Assembly (NCBI GenBank): GCA_035048815.1
Contig: JAUCBN010000047.1
Span: 11,746,001-11,810,000, forward strand
Origin: Abelmoschus esculentus
Lineage: Eukaryota; Streptophyta; Magnoliopsida; Malvales; Malvaceae
DNA: 64,000 nt
Reading direction: 5' to 3'
In this document: positions 32,966 through 45,346 of the stretch, piece by piece
Layout of the letters: each line of letters begins with the position of its first letter
Numbering within the stretch: position 1 is the first letter of the stretch
Made by a program: the position numbers and the translations under genes
Notes under the pieces: model-generated
What the model was told of the DNA's origin: nothing
Database searches by the model: none
The model's input: the letters and a program-made list of their open reading frames with translations, nothing else

Positions 32966-34412
32966 CGGAGACTCCCCACCAAATCTAGATTTCCTCATTA
33001 AAAGTAGATTACCCCGCATCCCACGACTAGGGACGAAGCCATGCATAGGATGAAAGAACAATAAACTCTCCTAATTTTTAAATTTAAAGGTTTAATGAAC
33101 TATTATCCCTTTTAACATTGAATCTTAATATCATCGCTATCCACGATTATTATAGGATTTAAATAAAACATTTTGAAAATTATTGTTAGGGTTTCCCTTG
33201 TACAATATTGTAGGATCACCCTGCCAGATTAAACATTACTTGTATGATTTAGTAATACAATACCTTCTTAGTAAAATCAAAACATCAATTCCAATGATAT
33301 TACACATCATAGTTGAATATTAAAACAGATCAAAAGTGAAAATTTAGGTATTAAATCCATAATTTATCCTTTTTAGACATGTTTTGATTATAAAATTCAA
33401 TTGTATTTTGTAATTATTAATTTTAATTTTAGAGTTTCAGATATACATTATTTGTGATTGTATTTGTACCTTCTTTATATTATATATTAAATTTTTTATT
33501 AAGTTGATATATGTTTTAATTCAGATAAAAAAATATAAAAATACTCTTAGTTTAAATGATAATAGTTATTATCATAATTGCATCTTCTTTTTAAAATATT
33601 TCCAAATAATCATTAAAATAATAAATAATTAAAAACTTTTTTTATGTATTTACAAATCCACCCATATTTATTTATCTATAAATTTCATGAAATATTTTTT
33701 ATAATTAAAAAACTAAAATAAAACAAAAAAGTTTAAATTTGTTTAAAAAAGAGCTAGGGTTTGCATTTTTTCATAGTCGTAGTTAATTTTTTTAATCTCT
33801 GTGATCGATGATAATATCAGTCTTAATGTTGATCATCGAACGTCGGTATTCATTGTTTTTCCTTTTCTTTATTATAGTTTTTTTAATAATTTTATTATTA
33901 TGATACGTCTTTCTTTATCTTTATGACACGTTTTTTCTGTTTTTTATGGTATGTATCTATATTCATAACTGATCAAGATGATGTTTTATTTGTTATCATG
34001 TTTATCTTCCCTGTTTTGGACCTTTAGATTGGATATGGTACATGATTTGTGTTCGTGATTAGTATTTTCATGTTACTCAATTCTGATTTGCAATTTGTCG
34101 ATGGTCTTTCAATAGCTTCATTCCCTTTTGTAGTTCGTTTTTCAGTACAATCAAACTTGTTTGTATCTATCTTTTATCTAAAGTTATTTGATTAATTTTT
34201 TTAATATTTTTTCGTATGATCCTTATAAGGTTATATTTTCGTATTTAAAAAAAAAAAAAATACTATTTGTTTAGTTATGATTATGAGTATAATTTTTTTT
34301 GTAATATGAATATTTATTTTATTTTTAACAAAATTGGCGCTTTTATTAAAAAAAAAGCAAACTAAAATATTTTGATTGATTGAGTTGTATGGGGATAGGT
34401 GATTAATTTTTA

Positions 34413-34650
34413 GGATGAGTCTACAACGGACGTCGAACACCGCTGAACATTATTAAATTAATTTATAAAGAATAAAAATTTAAAGGACTAATCATATAAT
34501 TATTAATAATATGTTGAGTTTATCACACTTTTATTAATTACATACTGAGTCCTTGAGATTTTAAATTTTTATTAATTAATTTAATGGTGTTCAACAATGT
34601 TCAACATTAGTGTTGTTCAGCGGTGTTCGACGCCCGTCGTAGAATTTTCC
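34413..34650. mobile_element. MITE family M, copy 2 (238 bp) with 9-bp target duplication
   Basis: A perfect 9-bp repeat taattttta flanks it (34404-34412 and 34651-34659). Ends ggatgagtctacaacggacg and cgcccgtcgtagaattttcc are inverted repeats of about 38 bp including gtcgaacaccgctgaaca. The 9-bp duplication suggests a Mutator-like MITE. It is related to 26981-27245. Confidence 0.85.
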
Positions 34651-35322
34651 TAATTTTTATTAGATTATCTGTCGATTAGGATATTAATGTTAATTGTTGT
34701 TATTAGTAAAGTAACAAGATTATAAAAGTATTAACATAACTATACTTATTATTAATTTCCTAAGTTATTCTTTTAGTACTATTAATATTTGTTTGATTGA
34801 TCGATTAATTTTGATTGAATTCATATATTTATTATAGAGATGATTATCTCAATCTAGTTTAATTAATTCATAATATCAAGATTTAAACCTATAATATTTA
34901 CTTAAGAGTTCTAATGTTTTATCTTATTAGAGAAACCAATAGTTCATATGGATTAATATTTGATACATACTTTATAAAAATTATGACTAAGATGATGTCA
35001 AAAGGTTAATTGATATATTCTTAATGAAAAAATTTTATTTTAAAATAAAATTAATATTACATACGAATTTTTTTAATATAGATTAATAATTTGAGTAATT
35101 ATAATATAATATTTGTTTATAATAATTTTTAATTATTAACAACAAACACCCACACATTCAAAACTACTCAATAAACTTTTCGAATTAATATTTGAATGAA
35201 AAACATGAGTTTTAAATTTATTTTTATTGATTAAGCCGATTTAGTTATATATTTTAACGGTTAATTATAATTTACTTAAATATTTCACTTTCAATTTAAA
35301 AGATAACCAACTATTATCAACA

Positions 35323-35380
35323 GGGGTTGATCTAAGTGGTAAGCAGCTTGATTCTGTTTAAGCAAATATATAATTAGCAT
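35323..35380 (+). repeat. possible SINE head fragment
   Basis: ggttgatctaagtggtaagcagcttgattctg has an A-box-like core and resembles 32884-32915. No B box follows. Confidence 0.3.
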
Positions 35381-35551
35381 TTCATAAAAATAACTGACAC
35401 CGAACCTTCCAATCATTTTTTATTATAATTTCTTTGTAACCCATACATCTTCCTTCCTTCACTGATCATCGTATCTTATTTTTGAAACTAAGGTGAAATT
35501 TTGAAAAAATACGATAATTTTTGGGTTGGTTCTAAGAAATAAAATGAACAT

Positions 35552-35555
35552 TCAT

Positions 35556-35586
<31 letters not shown>

Positions 35587-35592
35587 TTTTGC
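35552..35592. repeat. (ATTT)n microsatellite
   Basis: About ten uninterrupted attt units. Simple-sequence repeat within the insertion that splits module head S. Confidence 0.9.
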
Positions 35593-37637
35593 GTTTGGGA
35601 TGAGTTCTCAGAAGATTTAAAGGTTTGTAAAATTTGATTTTTCAAAAAATGAAATAAAAAAAGATATACTAAAATTTTGGGTTTTATATTTAGCCTCTAT
35701 TTTTTTATCATTATTCATAAGTTTAATCTTTATTATTTTAATTTTGTTTAAATTTTTTTATTTGGTTATTTTTATTAGCCAAAATTCATATTCAATGCTT
35801 GTTTTAAATTTATTTTGTTTAGTTTAATTTTCGTATATATTTGACCTTTATTCATTTGTTTTCGTATCATTATTTTGTTATCTATTCATTTTGTATTGTA
35901 CATATATATATATGATCTACTTTAATGACTAATGACGACTTTAATATTTTTCAACAACATTTATCCAATTTTTTAATTGTTTCCTCAATTTATTTTTCAA
36001 AATATTTTTAATTGTTTTTTTAATTATTTTTCAACTAATCTTTTACTAAATAGTTTTTCAATCAATTTTAAATCGTTTTCACCCATTTTTAATTATTTAT
36101 CCTTTTAAGATTTTGTTTTTCTCCCAATCAAAAATATTTTTTTTAAATTAATGACCCTTTATTTTATTTTACTTTTACTTTTCAAATCTTAAATCATTTT
36201 AAAATCTCAAACATTTTTAAATATTTTTAATTTTTAAAAATAAAACCTAAATATCTAAACTTCTAATTTTAATTAATTTTTAAAAAGACGTTACATTATA
36301 CTCCAATAACGAATAACAAAATTAATGATTATTGAAATTTTACAGAAGATGTCAAAAACTTAATTAAAGATCATTTAAATAGCATTGAAGAAAGATAAAA
36401 ATCAATTAAAACTAAAACATATATGATGCCAGTTGTACAAGCAGATCTTCACAAACATGTAGATATTTTATAATGTCACGACAAAAAGTTTATTCATTGG
36501 TTATTAGATGAATACAAATTTTTGATCTTTTTAATAAAATTGTGTAACTTAAGAAATCGAAGTCTGTTATATTTTAATCTTATAATATATAATTACCAAG
36601 ATGCCTTAAATATTTTATATTCTATATTTTTTATTTTTTATCAGTTACAGATTTTGACCCTAATATGTCTTAGTAATTTTTCATTTTTTGCAATATAAAT
36701 TGTATTCAATTTAAGAAAAATATTAAATTTACTTATAAGATTATAATATCAAATTATGTATGTAAATTTTCAAAATATATCATATAATGTTGAATATTAT
36801 ATAATTTTTTTTATCACCATAATAGTCTAGAATGAGTCAGATCAACATCTTAAAATATATAAATTTTTTTAAGATAATAAATATATGATTACTTTTTTTT
36901 ACTTATGCTCCTTTGCTTTGTCGAGCAAGAAATATTTATATTCTTAATTCTATTGTTATATGTCAATTGCCCTCGAACAAAATAAATCTAATTATTATTA
37001 CTGAAATTATAAATGATAAATATTTATTTTGTTCTGTTAACAATAATATTTATATAAATTTTTATGATTTAGTGATTATATTATAGAATATTAGATATAA
37101 CAAAAATTATTGTAAGAGATAAATTTTTTATACACAATTTGTTTTGATACCAACAATAAAAAAAATTAAAAAATTATACCTAAAAATATTTAATATATTT
37201 AAAGAGGGAAAGTCAAAAAATGTAATTTCTTTGAGTGATTTAGTCTTGCTATATTATTTTGCCTTTGTCTTTTGCGGTACAATATTAACATATCATTTTC
37301 AGATTAAACATACCAAAACTTTCGATTAACTCTATGAATTTGTGGGTGAAGAATTTTAAGTGACTGCTTGGTGTAACAATATAGACGTTGAAAAGTAAAA
37401 CTTCTAATAAATAAGAATAATTTCTTTAAATCTAATATTTTTTTGAATATAATGTTTATTTTCATAAAATAATATCTAGTTTATCTTTATTTAAGGAGGT
37501 AGCTTCAAGAGAGTATAATAAGTATTTTTAAATCGTTAATTTATATAAAATTATTTTTTATTTTTTTATAAAAAGATGAGTTATTATAGTTTTTTTTTAA
37601 AATTTTATAATTGAAAAGCATTTAATAGTTCTGACAG

Positions 37638-37731
37638 GAGACAACAACGTGGATACGATGTTTATATCAAAATATCTTGTCCATCATCTAGATGCGAGAA
37701 GTTTGATGTTGAACTGAATACAATATTGACA
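37638..37731 (+). pseudogene. exon Q, copy 1
   Basis: 94 bp between an acceptor (ttctgacag) and a donor (GTAAGT). In the phase implied by the upstream block it reads RQQRGYDVYIK then SCPSSRCEKFDVELN with no stop. The preceding exon C of this unit carries stops, so the unit is not translatable. Confidence 0.5.
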
Positions 37732-37803
37732 GTAAGTTGGACACTTTTTTATCAACAACCCTTGTCTTTCTTAATATAATATATATTAAAATAATTACAA
37801 TTC

Positions 37804-38475
37804 TGTTAATCTGTTAGGATTTATTAAGTAAGTTTTTTTAGCAGTATAAGTAGAGTGCTTCAGCTCATTTTTTAAAGCACGTTTTGATCTTTTATTGTAA
37901 ACATTATTTTAAGAATAAAAGTTTTTTTCTTAAAGTTATTACATGGTATCAGAGCAGTTATTTTTTGTTTGCTTTCATTCTCTACTTTTCTGTTGTTTTC
38001 AAGACTATTCTTGATTCTTACTCCCTGTTCCATCATTCCTTGATCATGATCACCCTAAACGATCAGTTTGAGGATGATAGTAATCCATACTACCTTTATT
38101 AGTCTGATAATCTAGAGATGATTTTGGTTTTACAACCTTTAAAACAGTTACATACAACAAACAACGTTTTTTTCTTACTTTGGTTGATGATTACACCAGA
38201 TGTACATGGACTTATTTGATGCAACACAAATCTGATTCTTTTTTCATTGTTACATCTTTTATTCAAATGGTAAAGAAGCAACTTGGCCGTAATGTTAAAG
38301 TTTTCAGATCAGATAATGCTCTTGAATTTCGGTTTACTGAATTATTTGAAAACCTTGGAATAATTCATCATTTTTTTTTTGGAAACACCCGAACAAAATG
38401 CCATTGTTGAACGAAAACACCAGCATTTATTAACTGTTTCACGAGCTTTATTCTTCTAGTTCAAGGTTTTCAAAC
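37804..38475 (+). mobile_element. internally deleted copia retrotransposon fragment
   Basis: 37804-37943 is a 140-bp LTR-like sequence with TG..CA ends, directly followed by tggtatcagagcag (37944-37957), the classic initiator-Met tRNA primer site of copia elements. A gag N-terminus (LNDQFEDDSNPYYLY) then runs within 130 bases into an integrase core fragment (VDDYTRCTWTYLMQHKSDSF, then VFRSDNALEF) at about 38180-38390. The intervening gag-protease region is deleted. Reverse transcriptase and the 3' LTR are missing. aattc flanks at 37799-37803 and 38476-38480 could be a target duplication or chance. Confidence 0.8.
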
Positions 38476-39830
38476 AATTCTGTAAATATTTTTATGATAT
38501 TTAAATTTTCTTAAGGATTTACGGATTATTTGCAATGCTTATTATGTAATATTTTTGGGTTCATTAATTTTAATATCATCAAAAGTGTGACAGAACTTAT
38601 TTTAAGAATGATATATTACTAGTTAATTAGTGTATTTTTGGAAAAAAATAATTAATTGATTATTTTTCAGGTAAAATTATAAGTCACTCTCATGCGACGC
38701 CGAAGTGGTTGGATCTATTATTTTACTAGGGTTGCTTCTCGCTGTTAATACGAACTTACAGGCAACATTCTAAAAGATGTGTAGGTTGATTGGAAAGCCA
38801 TTCTTAACTTTAACCCCGACTCTTTTGTGGATTCTATTAAGAGTTGGTTGTATCCATCTATCCATCAATATTAGCTTGTTATGGAGAAATCTTTTTGATA
38901 TAGTCTCCACTTTTTCAACAATGATATCAGTTGTTGCAGCTCTCAGATGATTGAACCTTAAACGATTAGTTTTAAAATTAAAATCACTACTATTATTATT
39001 TCAAATAACAAGAGAAAATACTTTATTACTGTAGATTCTTCAGTTGATCAAGAAAAATTAGGGTATGTTGCGAAAATATTATATACATGAGTGCGTATTT
39101 TTTTGGTAGATTTAGTTTGTATTTTTTTAATTTTCTATCAGTTACAGATTTTGACCCTGACATATCTCAGTAAATTTTTTGGTAGAATCTTTTCTGCATC
39201 TTGAAACGTATCGATTTTTCCTGAAGATAATAAATATATAATTGTTTTCTGTACTTACAATTCTTTGTTTTGTCGAGCAAAAAAGATTTTAATTTTGAAT
39301 TTTTTTGCCTTATGTCAATTGTCATTAAACAAAATAAATATGTTTGTTATTTTCCACATTATGAAAGGTAAATATTTGTTTTGCTTTGTTAATAACAATA
39401 TTCGTACAAATTCTTATAATTTAATTTTGATATTATAAAATATTAAATGTAACAAAGTTTATCATTAGGAGTAAGCTTTTTACGCACATATGTTATAAAA
39501 CTATTGATTTATTCAAAAAGAAGAAGTAAAAAAATATAATTTTTTTGAGTAGTTTGATCCTGCTATATTATTTTGTCTTTGCCTTTTACGGTATAATACT
39601 AACAGATTATTTTTAAATTAAATATACCAAAATTTTTCATTAACTCTATTAACTTGTGTGTGAAAATTTTTTCGTGACTTATTTTTTGATGAACTCTATT
39701 AAATATACCAAAATTTTTGATGAACTCGATTTTGTGTTAAAGTTTTTATTTATTTTTTTTTGGAAAAGTTGAGTTATTATAGCCTTTTTATAAAATTTTG
39801 TAATTGAAAAGCATTTAATAATTCTTACAG

Positions 39831-39924
39831 GAGACAACAGCGTGGATACGATGTTTATATCAAAACATTTTGTATATCATCTAGATGCGAGAAGTTTGAT
39901 GTTGAACTGAACACGACATGTGTG
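39831..39924 (+). pseudogene. exon Q, copy 2
   Basis: 94 bp with the same CAG start and GTAAGT end as copy 1. It is followed within 250 bases by the start of the decayed MULE transposase region. Confidence 0.5.
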
Positions 39925-40159
39925 GTAAGTTAGAAATCTTTTTATCAAAAACCCTTGTTTGTCTTAATATAATAATATTTTTATATTATTTGAATTTTCT
40001 TAAGAATTTGGGATAATTTGCAATGTTTATTGTGGAGATACTTTTTTGTCCATTAATTTAATGGTTTTAAAAGCGTGATAAAAATTATTTTGAGAATATA
40101 TATTACTGGTTAATTGATCTATTTTTATAAGAAAATAACCAGTTGATTGTTTTTTAGAT

Positions 40160-41340
40160 ATAATTATAAAAAAAAATGACTACGAAAGATGTGATAGTAG
40201 TAAAATGGTAGTTAAAGGATTAATGAGACAGATATAAAAAACAATAAATCAGAATTAGTAGATAAAGAACATTTGGTATCTGATGATTATGAGAAAGAGA
40301 TATTAATAATAAAAATAAATTTAAGGTTATAAAAAAAAGATAAAAAAAATAAAACTTTGAGAGTATAAGATTTAAAACTGAATGTTATGCCAAGTAGTGT
40401 TAGCTCCTTGAAGGAATGAAATGAAGATACTTTAATGGATTTGGAAAGTGAAGAAGATATAAATTACTTAGACTTTTAGTTGTAGGTAGCTATGATACAG
40501 ATTCAGATGTTGGTTTAGTTTTTAAGAAATCTAATAATGTCTTTTTTGATGATTTAAAGTAGGAATGATTTTTAAAACTCAACAACAATTGAAGAATGCA
40601 CTTTATGCATATTGTCACGGGCTAAACTCTTGATCCAGCTGAATCGCGTGGCCTTAGTCGATGTTTTTAGACAAACGATTAAGTCAGCCTGAAAATTTGT
40701 TCGAGAAGATCAAACTTCTAAAGGCACTCAGAACGATGAATCGTTCTAGCGAAAAACGAATTATGAGTATGGCAACCCAAGAACAAAAAGAAGAACGTGA
40801 AGAACACAAAGAATAACTGAGAGAATTTTTAGAGTGAATGCCTTGATTATTCAAAGATGAGATGATACAAATGAGGTTAGAGACCTCTATTTATAATTTA
40901 TTCCCCTTAAATTTGACGGTTCCCACTGATTTACATCCTTGACTAGGATCAATTCCCACCAATCACAATGGCATAATCCTAAGAATATTCTCTATTAACT
41001 AAAGAAACAAATCCTAGTATAATGAAAAGTTTTACATAGCCAAAGTAGCAATATGCGCAAATAACTCAGATTTGAACTGACAGTCTGTGATAATATGCAA
41101 TAACTAATAGGTTTGATTTTAAGTATGTATCAAGTAGAAAAGAGAAGACAAAAATTGTGTGCAAGTCAAAAAGATGTCTTTTTGTGTTACACGCCTCTTG
41201 GGATAAATCAGATGAATTCTACAAAATCAAGACATTGATCATTGAACATTAATGATCTGTTACTTTTCAAAATAAAAGAGTAAACTTTAAATTGGTAGGG
41301 AAACATTTTTAATATAATTAAGATTGTCCCTAAACTAAAT
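40160..41340 (+). pseudogene. MULE transposase N-terminal remnant, copy 1
   Basis: Matches 51785-52975 nearly base for base. Decoded pieces include a Ser/Glu/Asp-rich N-terminus, then MIFKTQQQLKNALYAY, an LTR-like insertion (40613-41092), then EKTKIVCKSKRCLFVLHASW, the MuDR-type DNA-binding region. The catalytic domain is missing: the copy breaks off near 41340 where repeat R begins. Many stops are present. Confidence 0.7.
40613..41092. mobile_element. solo-LTR-like insertion in MULE copy 1 (480 bp)
   Basis: Begins TGTCACGGGC and ends CTGTGATA (probably once ..GTGACA), with atat on both sides and a TATA-like tatttataatt inside. It interrupts the transposase frame, and the same insertion sits at the homologous point in copy 2 (52246-52728). 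It could instead be a MITE with TGTCAC inverted ends. Confidence 0.65.
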
Positions 41341-41368
41341 ATTTAGATTAGATTTTTTAACTAGAAAT

Positions 41369-41810
41369 ACTTTCGGTTATAACTAGAAATATTATCAATT
41401 GTAATTTTTTTAGAGTAGACAAGTAATATTTAAATTAAAACCCTTCATAATATAACACTCTCAGATAGTAATAAACAATGTCACCAATTGTGTGATTTTT
41501 TAAAATAGACTATAATTTTTAAATTAAAATTCTTCACAAAATAACTTTACATTAAAATGTTGCATAGTAGAATTATCGGATTTTAAATCGCTTTTTTAAT
41601 AAATAAGATATTAATAAATAAGATATTAAATTACTAAATATTATATTTCTGTACATCAAACAATAAAATTATAAATTATTTATGTTTGTTGATACACAAA
41701 TGTAAGCTATAGTTAACACAAACTTTTTAATTTTAAAGTTTAAGAATTTAGATTAGATTTAAAGATATAGTGTGTAAAATTTAAAGAATTATAGTTAAAA
41801 TTTAGAGTTT
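41369..41810. repeat. repeat R, copy 2
   Basis: Direct copy of 32461-32870 with small indels. Marks the right end of module 1. Confidence 0.75.
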
Positions 41811-42262
41811 ATGTTTTAAGATATTAGAGTTACGAATTTAAGTTTTAAATTTTATAACTTAAATATATAAAAGAAAATATGTAATTTTTTATACTTGTAT
41901 ACCAAAATATAACTAATAAAAAATCTATCTTATTTTAAAAAATATTATTCGAAAAAAATATAATTGATAGAAAGGGAATTGTCATGGGATGATATTATTC
42001 CTATATATAAACATGTGTATATTCCCATATGAAATTCGTAAAATCTTAATACCCAGGCAGAAAGGTTACAGCTTTATTATCATGCTTAGTGTTCATACAA
42101 TTCAACAACACATTAGATGGGTGAAAGTGAGACGAAGGCAAATAGACAAGTCATTTCCATTGGTTTGATTTTAAACAAGATACAGTTAACATCCAACATC
42201 CAGAATCACACTGGAAAAGATAATATGTTCTTGTCCTATTTTTTAACAGGGGAAAACAGCAA

Positions 42263-44279
42263 TCAACTCGACATAGCAGGAGGGTTTTCCTTGGGATGTT
42301 TGGAGCCATAATGATCACCAAGTTGTTTTTCATTTGCTAATTGAACCTACACCAACAAAGAATATTTATTTTAGAATATTACAGGAAGGATGACAGAAAT
42401 ATGCAAAGGACTCGAACTGACACGATCCCGACAACACGAACCAAGCCTTTCATTCAAAGACCAGGCACATAAAGAGAGGAGGAAAAGGCAACTTATCATC
42501 ATACGGTAAACAGTAGTGATATGTTCCGAGTCCCTTTTTTGGTAAAATAATGTTCAGATTTCAGAGTATATGGTGTATGTGATAATGTAATAGTAGAGAA
42601 TATGCAATCCAATGAAACAGCAAATGAAGATTCCATTAAAAAGCAAGGCAGTTGGTACCCTTGACACATTAGACTGTAGTCTGAATTTGAATGTAAGATG
42701 GACAACTTGACCTACAGCCACATGTTTTACAATGCAGTTCAAACTTATACATATGTGCAACCATCAATATGGCATTGATTAACAAAATTCAAGTAAAAAA
42801 TGTTTTCTTCCACATCGCTTCCAGATTTCATCAAAAAAGCAATAAAGATTCATAGAAAGGCAGCATAAGTAAGGTTTACAAATATGACAGATGGAAAATA
42901 CCAAATTTCTCACTCTTTTTCTTCTAGCAGATTTCCGCTCTTCTTGGTCCTACTCATGATATGTCTATTTGATGGACAAAAATATAATATCAAAAGCATA
43001 GGAAAAACTCAAAGCTCTTTGCAGTTCAAGCCATATAAAAGGGAGGGAAACCCTCAAAATTCATTAATTGTTTTCTTTATATCCTTTTACATTTTAAAAA
43101 TAAAGTAATGAAATCAAAAGATGGTAGTGTACAAAAAGCACCTATTTATGTCAAAGAGCTTGTTCTCTATAAAACCAATCCATCCATCCATGGGAAGAAC
43201 TGGTGAATGCATGTACACAAGTTAACAGGTCACTCCATGAATAAGATGCTCTGGTCTTAATTATCTCATGGTGTGATTGGATGAAACGTGTAGCGATCTC
43301 TATCTAATTTTAATATGAAGTATTCAAAATGCAGAAATTAATTTTTTTTTTTATAAAACCTTAGTTTGGTTAACTATTCTTTTCCTTTATATGTGCTTCT
43401 AGAAACCGATGCCACTTTAATAAACAAGAAACCGTCCATTCCAATTCCATCCTGTTGCCAATCGATCACCATGAAATCATCCTTTCCTGCATCTTCCACC
43501 ATACTAAGTGCTAAACTCTTTTAAACCCACAGAAAAGCTAAAACCGAAACAGACACCCACCAAAACATCATTTACATAACATAAATCAGTAGTCAAACAC
43601 TTTGAAACATAAATTTGAAGGTGGGGAAAAAAGACTTGCAGATCTCTTTCCTAGCCATTAGGGGTTATGGTCTACAAACTCTGTAATACTTAAGAGTTAA
43701 CTCGCAACATATATGGATAAAAATACAAAAAAAAAAGGAAAAATCATGGAATTCAAAGGAGGAGGATGCAAGGTTTTATGATACTATATCACTTTGCTAG
43801 GTATATCACTATCTTCTAAATCAACAGCGATACTATAGCAAGTCAAAGTGATAGCAGTCGGAATACTAATGAGACTTAATTTCATTAATACTAACAATAA
43901 TCACAATTATAAACAGGAAAAACAGTGAATAACAATATGAGTTCAATCAAGTACAAAAAAAATCAAATTATAATGATTTTAATCTATAATGCATGGCATT
44001 GACATCCAGAAACGATCAACTAGATTCCAAATTACATGATGGAGGAAGAAAACGAGTTTCAAACTGTGAAAACATCATCAAGATCTTGTGCAAAAATTTC
44101 AAGATCAAAGGCGATATATGGAGTCGTTAAGAAATTTAATTAAAAAAAGGGAAAACCTTGCAGATAGGGCATGTGACTTTGAGTGCAACGGCTCTGGCCT
44201 CCAGCTGAGAACCCTTTGCCTTTTGATTCTTCTCAGCGTTCCGCCTCTGCGCATCGATCTTCTGCTTTCCTCGCGTCAT
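42263..44279 (-). CDS. 4F5/SERF-type small zinc-finger protein, 2 exons, 68 aa
   Basis: Minus-strand exons are 44279-44157 and 42346-42263, joined in phase 0 with canonical borders (TGCAAG|GTTTTC and ggtgtag|GTTCAA) across a 1.8-kb intron. The N-terminus MTRGKQKIDAQRRNAEKNQK is a basic 4F5/SERF-like segment. It is followed by KGSQLEARAVALKVTCPICK and VQLANEKQLGDHYGSKHPKE, a C2H2 finger (Cys-x2-Cys, then His-x4-His) split by the intron between its Cys and His pairs. It ends NPPAMSS. The length is normal for this tiny conserved plant family, whose molecular role is poorly known. The gene sits between the two repeat modules but looks intact. Confidence 0.9.
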
Positions 44280-44442
44280 CTTTTTCTGCCTTTTCGCAAC
44301 CAAAGCTTTCGTTTCTTTCTTTTTCGCAAATGGCTTATTGCCTCAGCCTCACAAATATAATATGACAATAGATAAACTACATGAATAGTCCCCAATTATG
44401 TTTTTTTTTTTAATCTTTCGAGTATGAAACCTTACATAATAG

Positions 44443-44941
44443 TAGGGATAGGTATGGGTCGGGTCGGATTTTTGACCCATCCGTACCCAACCCGAAAAAA
44501 TGATATCTTCCACCCGCCACCCGACTCAACCTGAGTTTAGAGTGAAAAAAATCCAACCCGACCCAAATTTTGAGTTTTAAAATCCGACCCGACTCATTAA
44601 AAAATTAAAATTTTAGAGACTAAACTGTAAAAAAAACAGGATTTAATTATAAAAATATTTAATTTTAATGACCTAATTATAAAAAAAAATAATTTTAGTG
44701 ATCTAATCGTATAAAATATATATAAAGAGGGATCATTATTGTAAATATCCTTAAAATATATATGGGAAAATTACACTATTAGTCCCGTATCGTGTCGAGT
44801 CAGATTTTTTTCACCCTAAACCTGAACTCGACCCGAGACCACTCTTGAAAAAACCCGACCTGAACCCGAATTTTTCACCAAAAAATCCGACGAATTGGAT
44901 CGGATCGGAACCCGTTGGGTTCAAGTTCCGTACCATCCATA
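44443..44941. mobile_element. hAT-type element (499 bp) with perfect 8-bp target duplication
   Basis: cataatag flanks it at 44435-44442 and 44942-44949. Termini tagggataggtatggg and ccgtaccatccata are inverted repeats. Subterminal regions are packed with gggtcgggt/acccgaccc words. It lies about 165 bases upstream of the small zinc-finger gene's ATG, so it may affect that promoter. Confidence 0.88.
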
Positions 44942-44949
44942 CATAATAG

Positions 44950-45346
44950 TCTCTCGAATTACATGTTAATAAAATTAGTATAATAATAAATTTAATCCTT
45001 ATTTTATATTTTATTATTTTTATAAATTATTTTATATTATACAAAAAATAGAAAAAATGTTATTTAAGACTTGTTTAGTATTGTTTTTAAAAGAGGTAGT
45101 AAATAATTTCTGTTAAAAAATTTTTTAGAAATAATTCTAAATTTTCGGATTTGAAATTTAAATATTTAGTATTATTATAAAAATTATTTTTTAAAAAATA
45201 AATTATCATTTTAAATATAATATTATAAATTGAAATATAAATTCTTTAATGTTATAAATTTATAATATATGAAATATATAAATTTAAATTATCATAAAAA
45301 TATAAAAAATATATATTTTTATTAATAAATAAAATTTAAAATATTT
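44950..45346. other. AT-rich spacer, nothing recognised
   Basis: Extremely AT-rich with no ORF or repeat boundary before module 2 begins. Confidence 0.5.

Larger units (their letters stand above)
33895..36660. repeat. module head S, copy 1, split by a 2.1-kb insertion
   Basis: 33895-34255 matches 45347-45715, and 36368-36660 continues as 45722-46000. The 34256-36367 segment is absent from the second copy, so it is an insertion or, less likely, a deletion in copy 2. It contains the MITE at 34413-34650 and an (ATTT)n run, with no ORF. Confidence 0.75.
36900..39930 (+). repeat. module 1 array of the unassigned multi-exon unit (2 units)
   Basis: Landmarks repeat in the order A (tgtcgagcaa..caattgcc, about 36920 and 39270), C (cttttgcggtacaatattaac, about 37265 and 39585), Q (94-bp exon-like block, 37638-37731 and 39831-39924) and B (gggttgcttctcgctgttaa, about 38728). 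The Q blocks start after CAG and end before GTAAGT in both units. Unit 1 is interrupted by a copia fragment at 37804. I do not recognise the encoded protein. Confidence 0.7.

Noticed and set aside
36900..37060. Module head as a Helitron end
   Set aside because: No TC start, CTRR end or terminal hairpin could be located, and no Rep/helicase motifs were seen.
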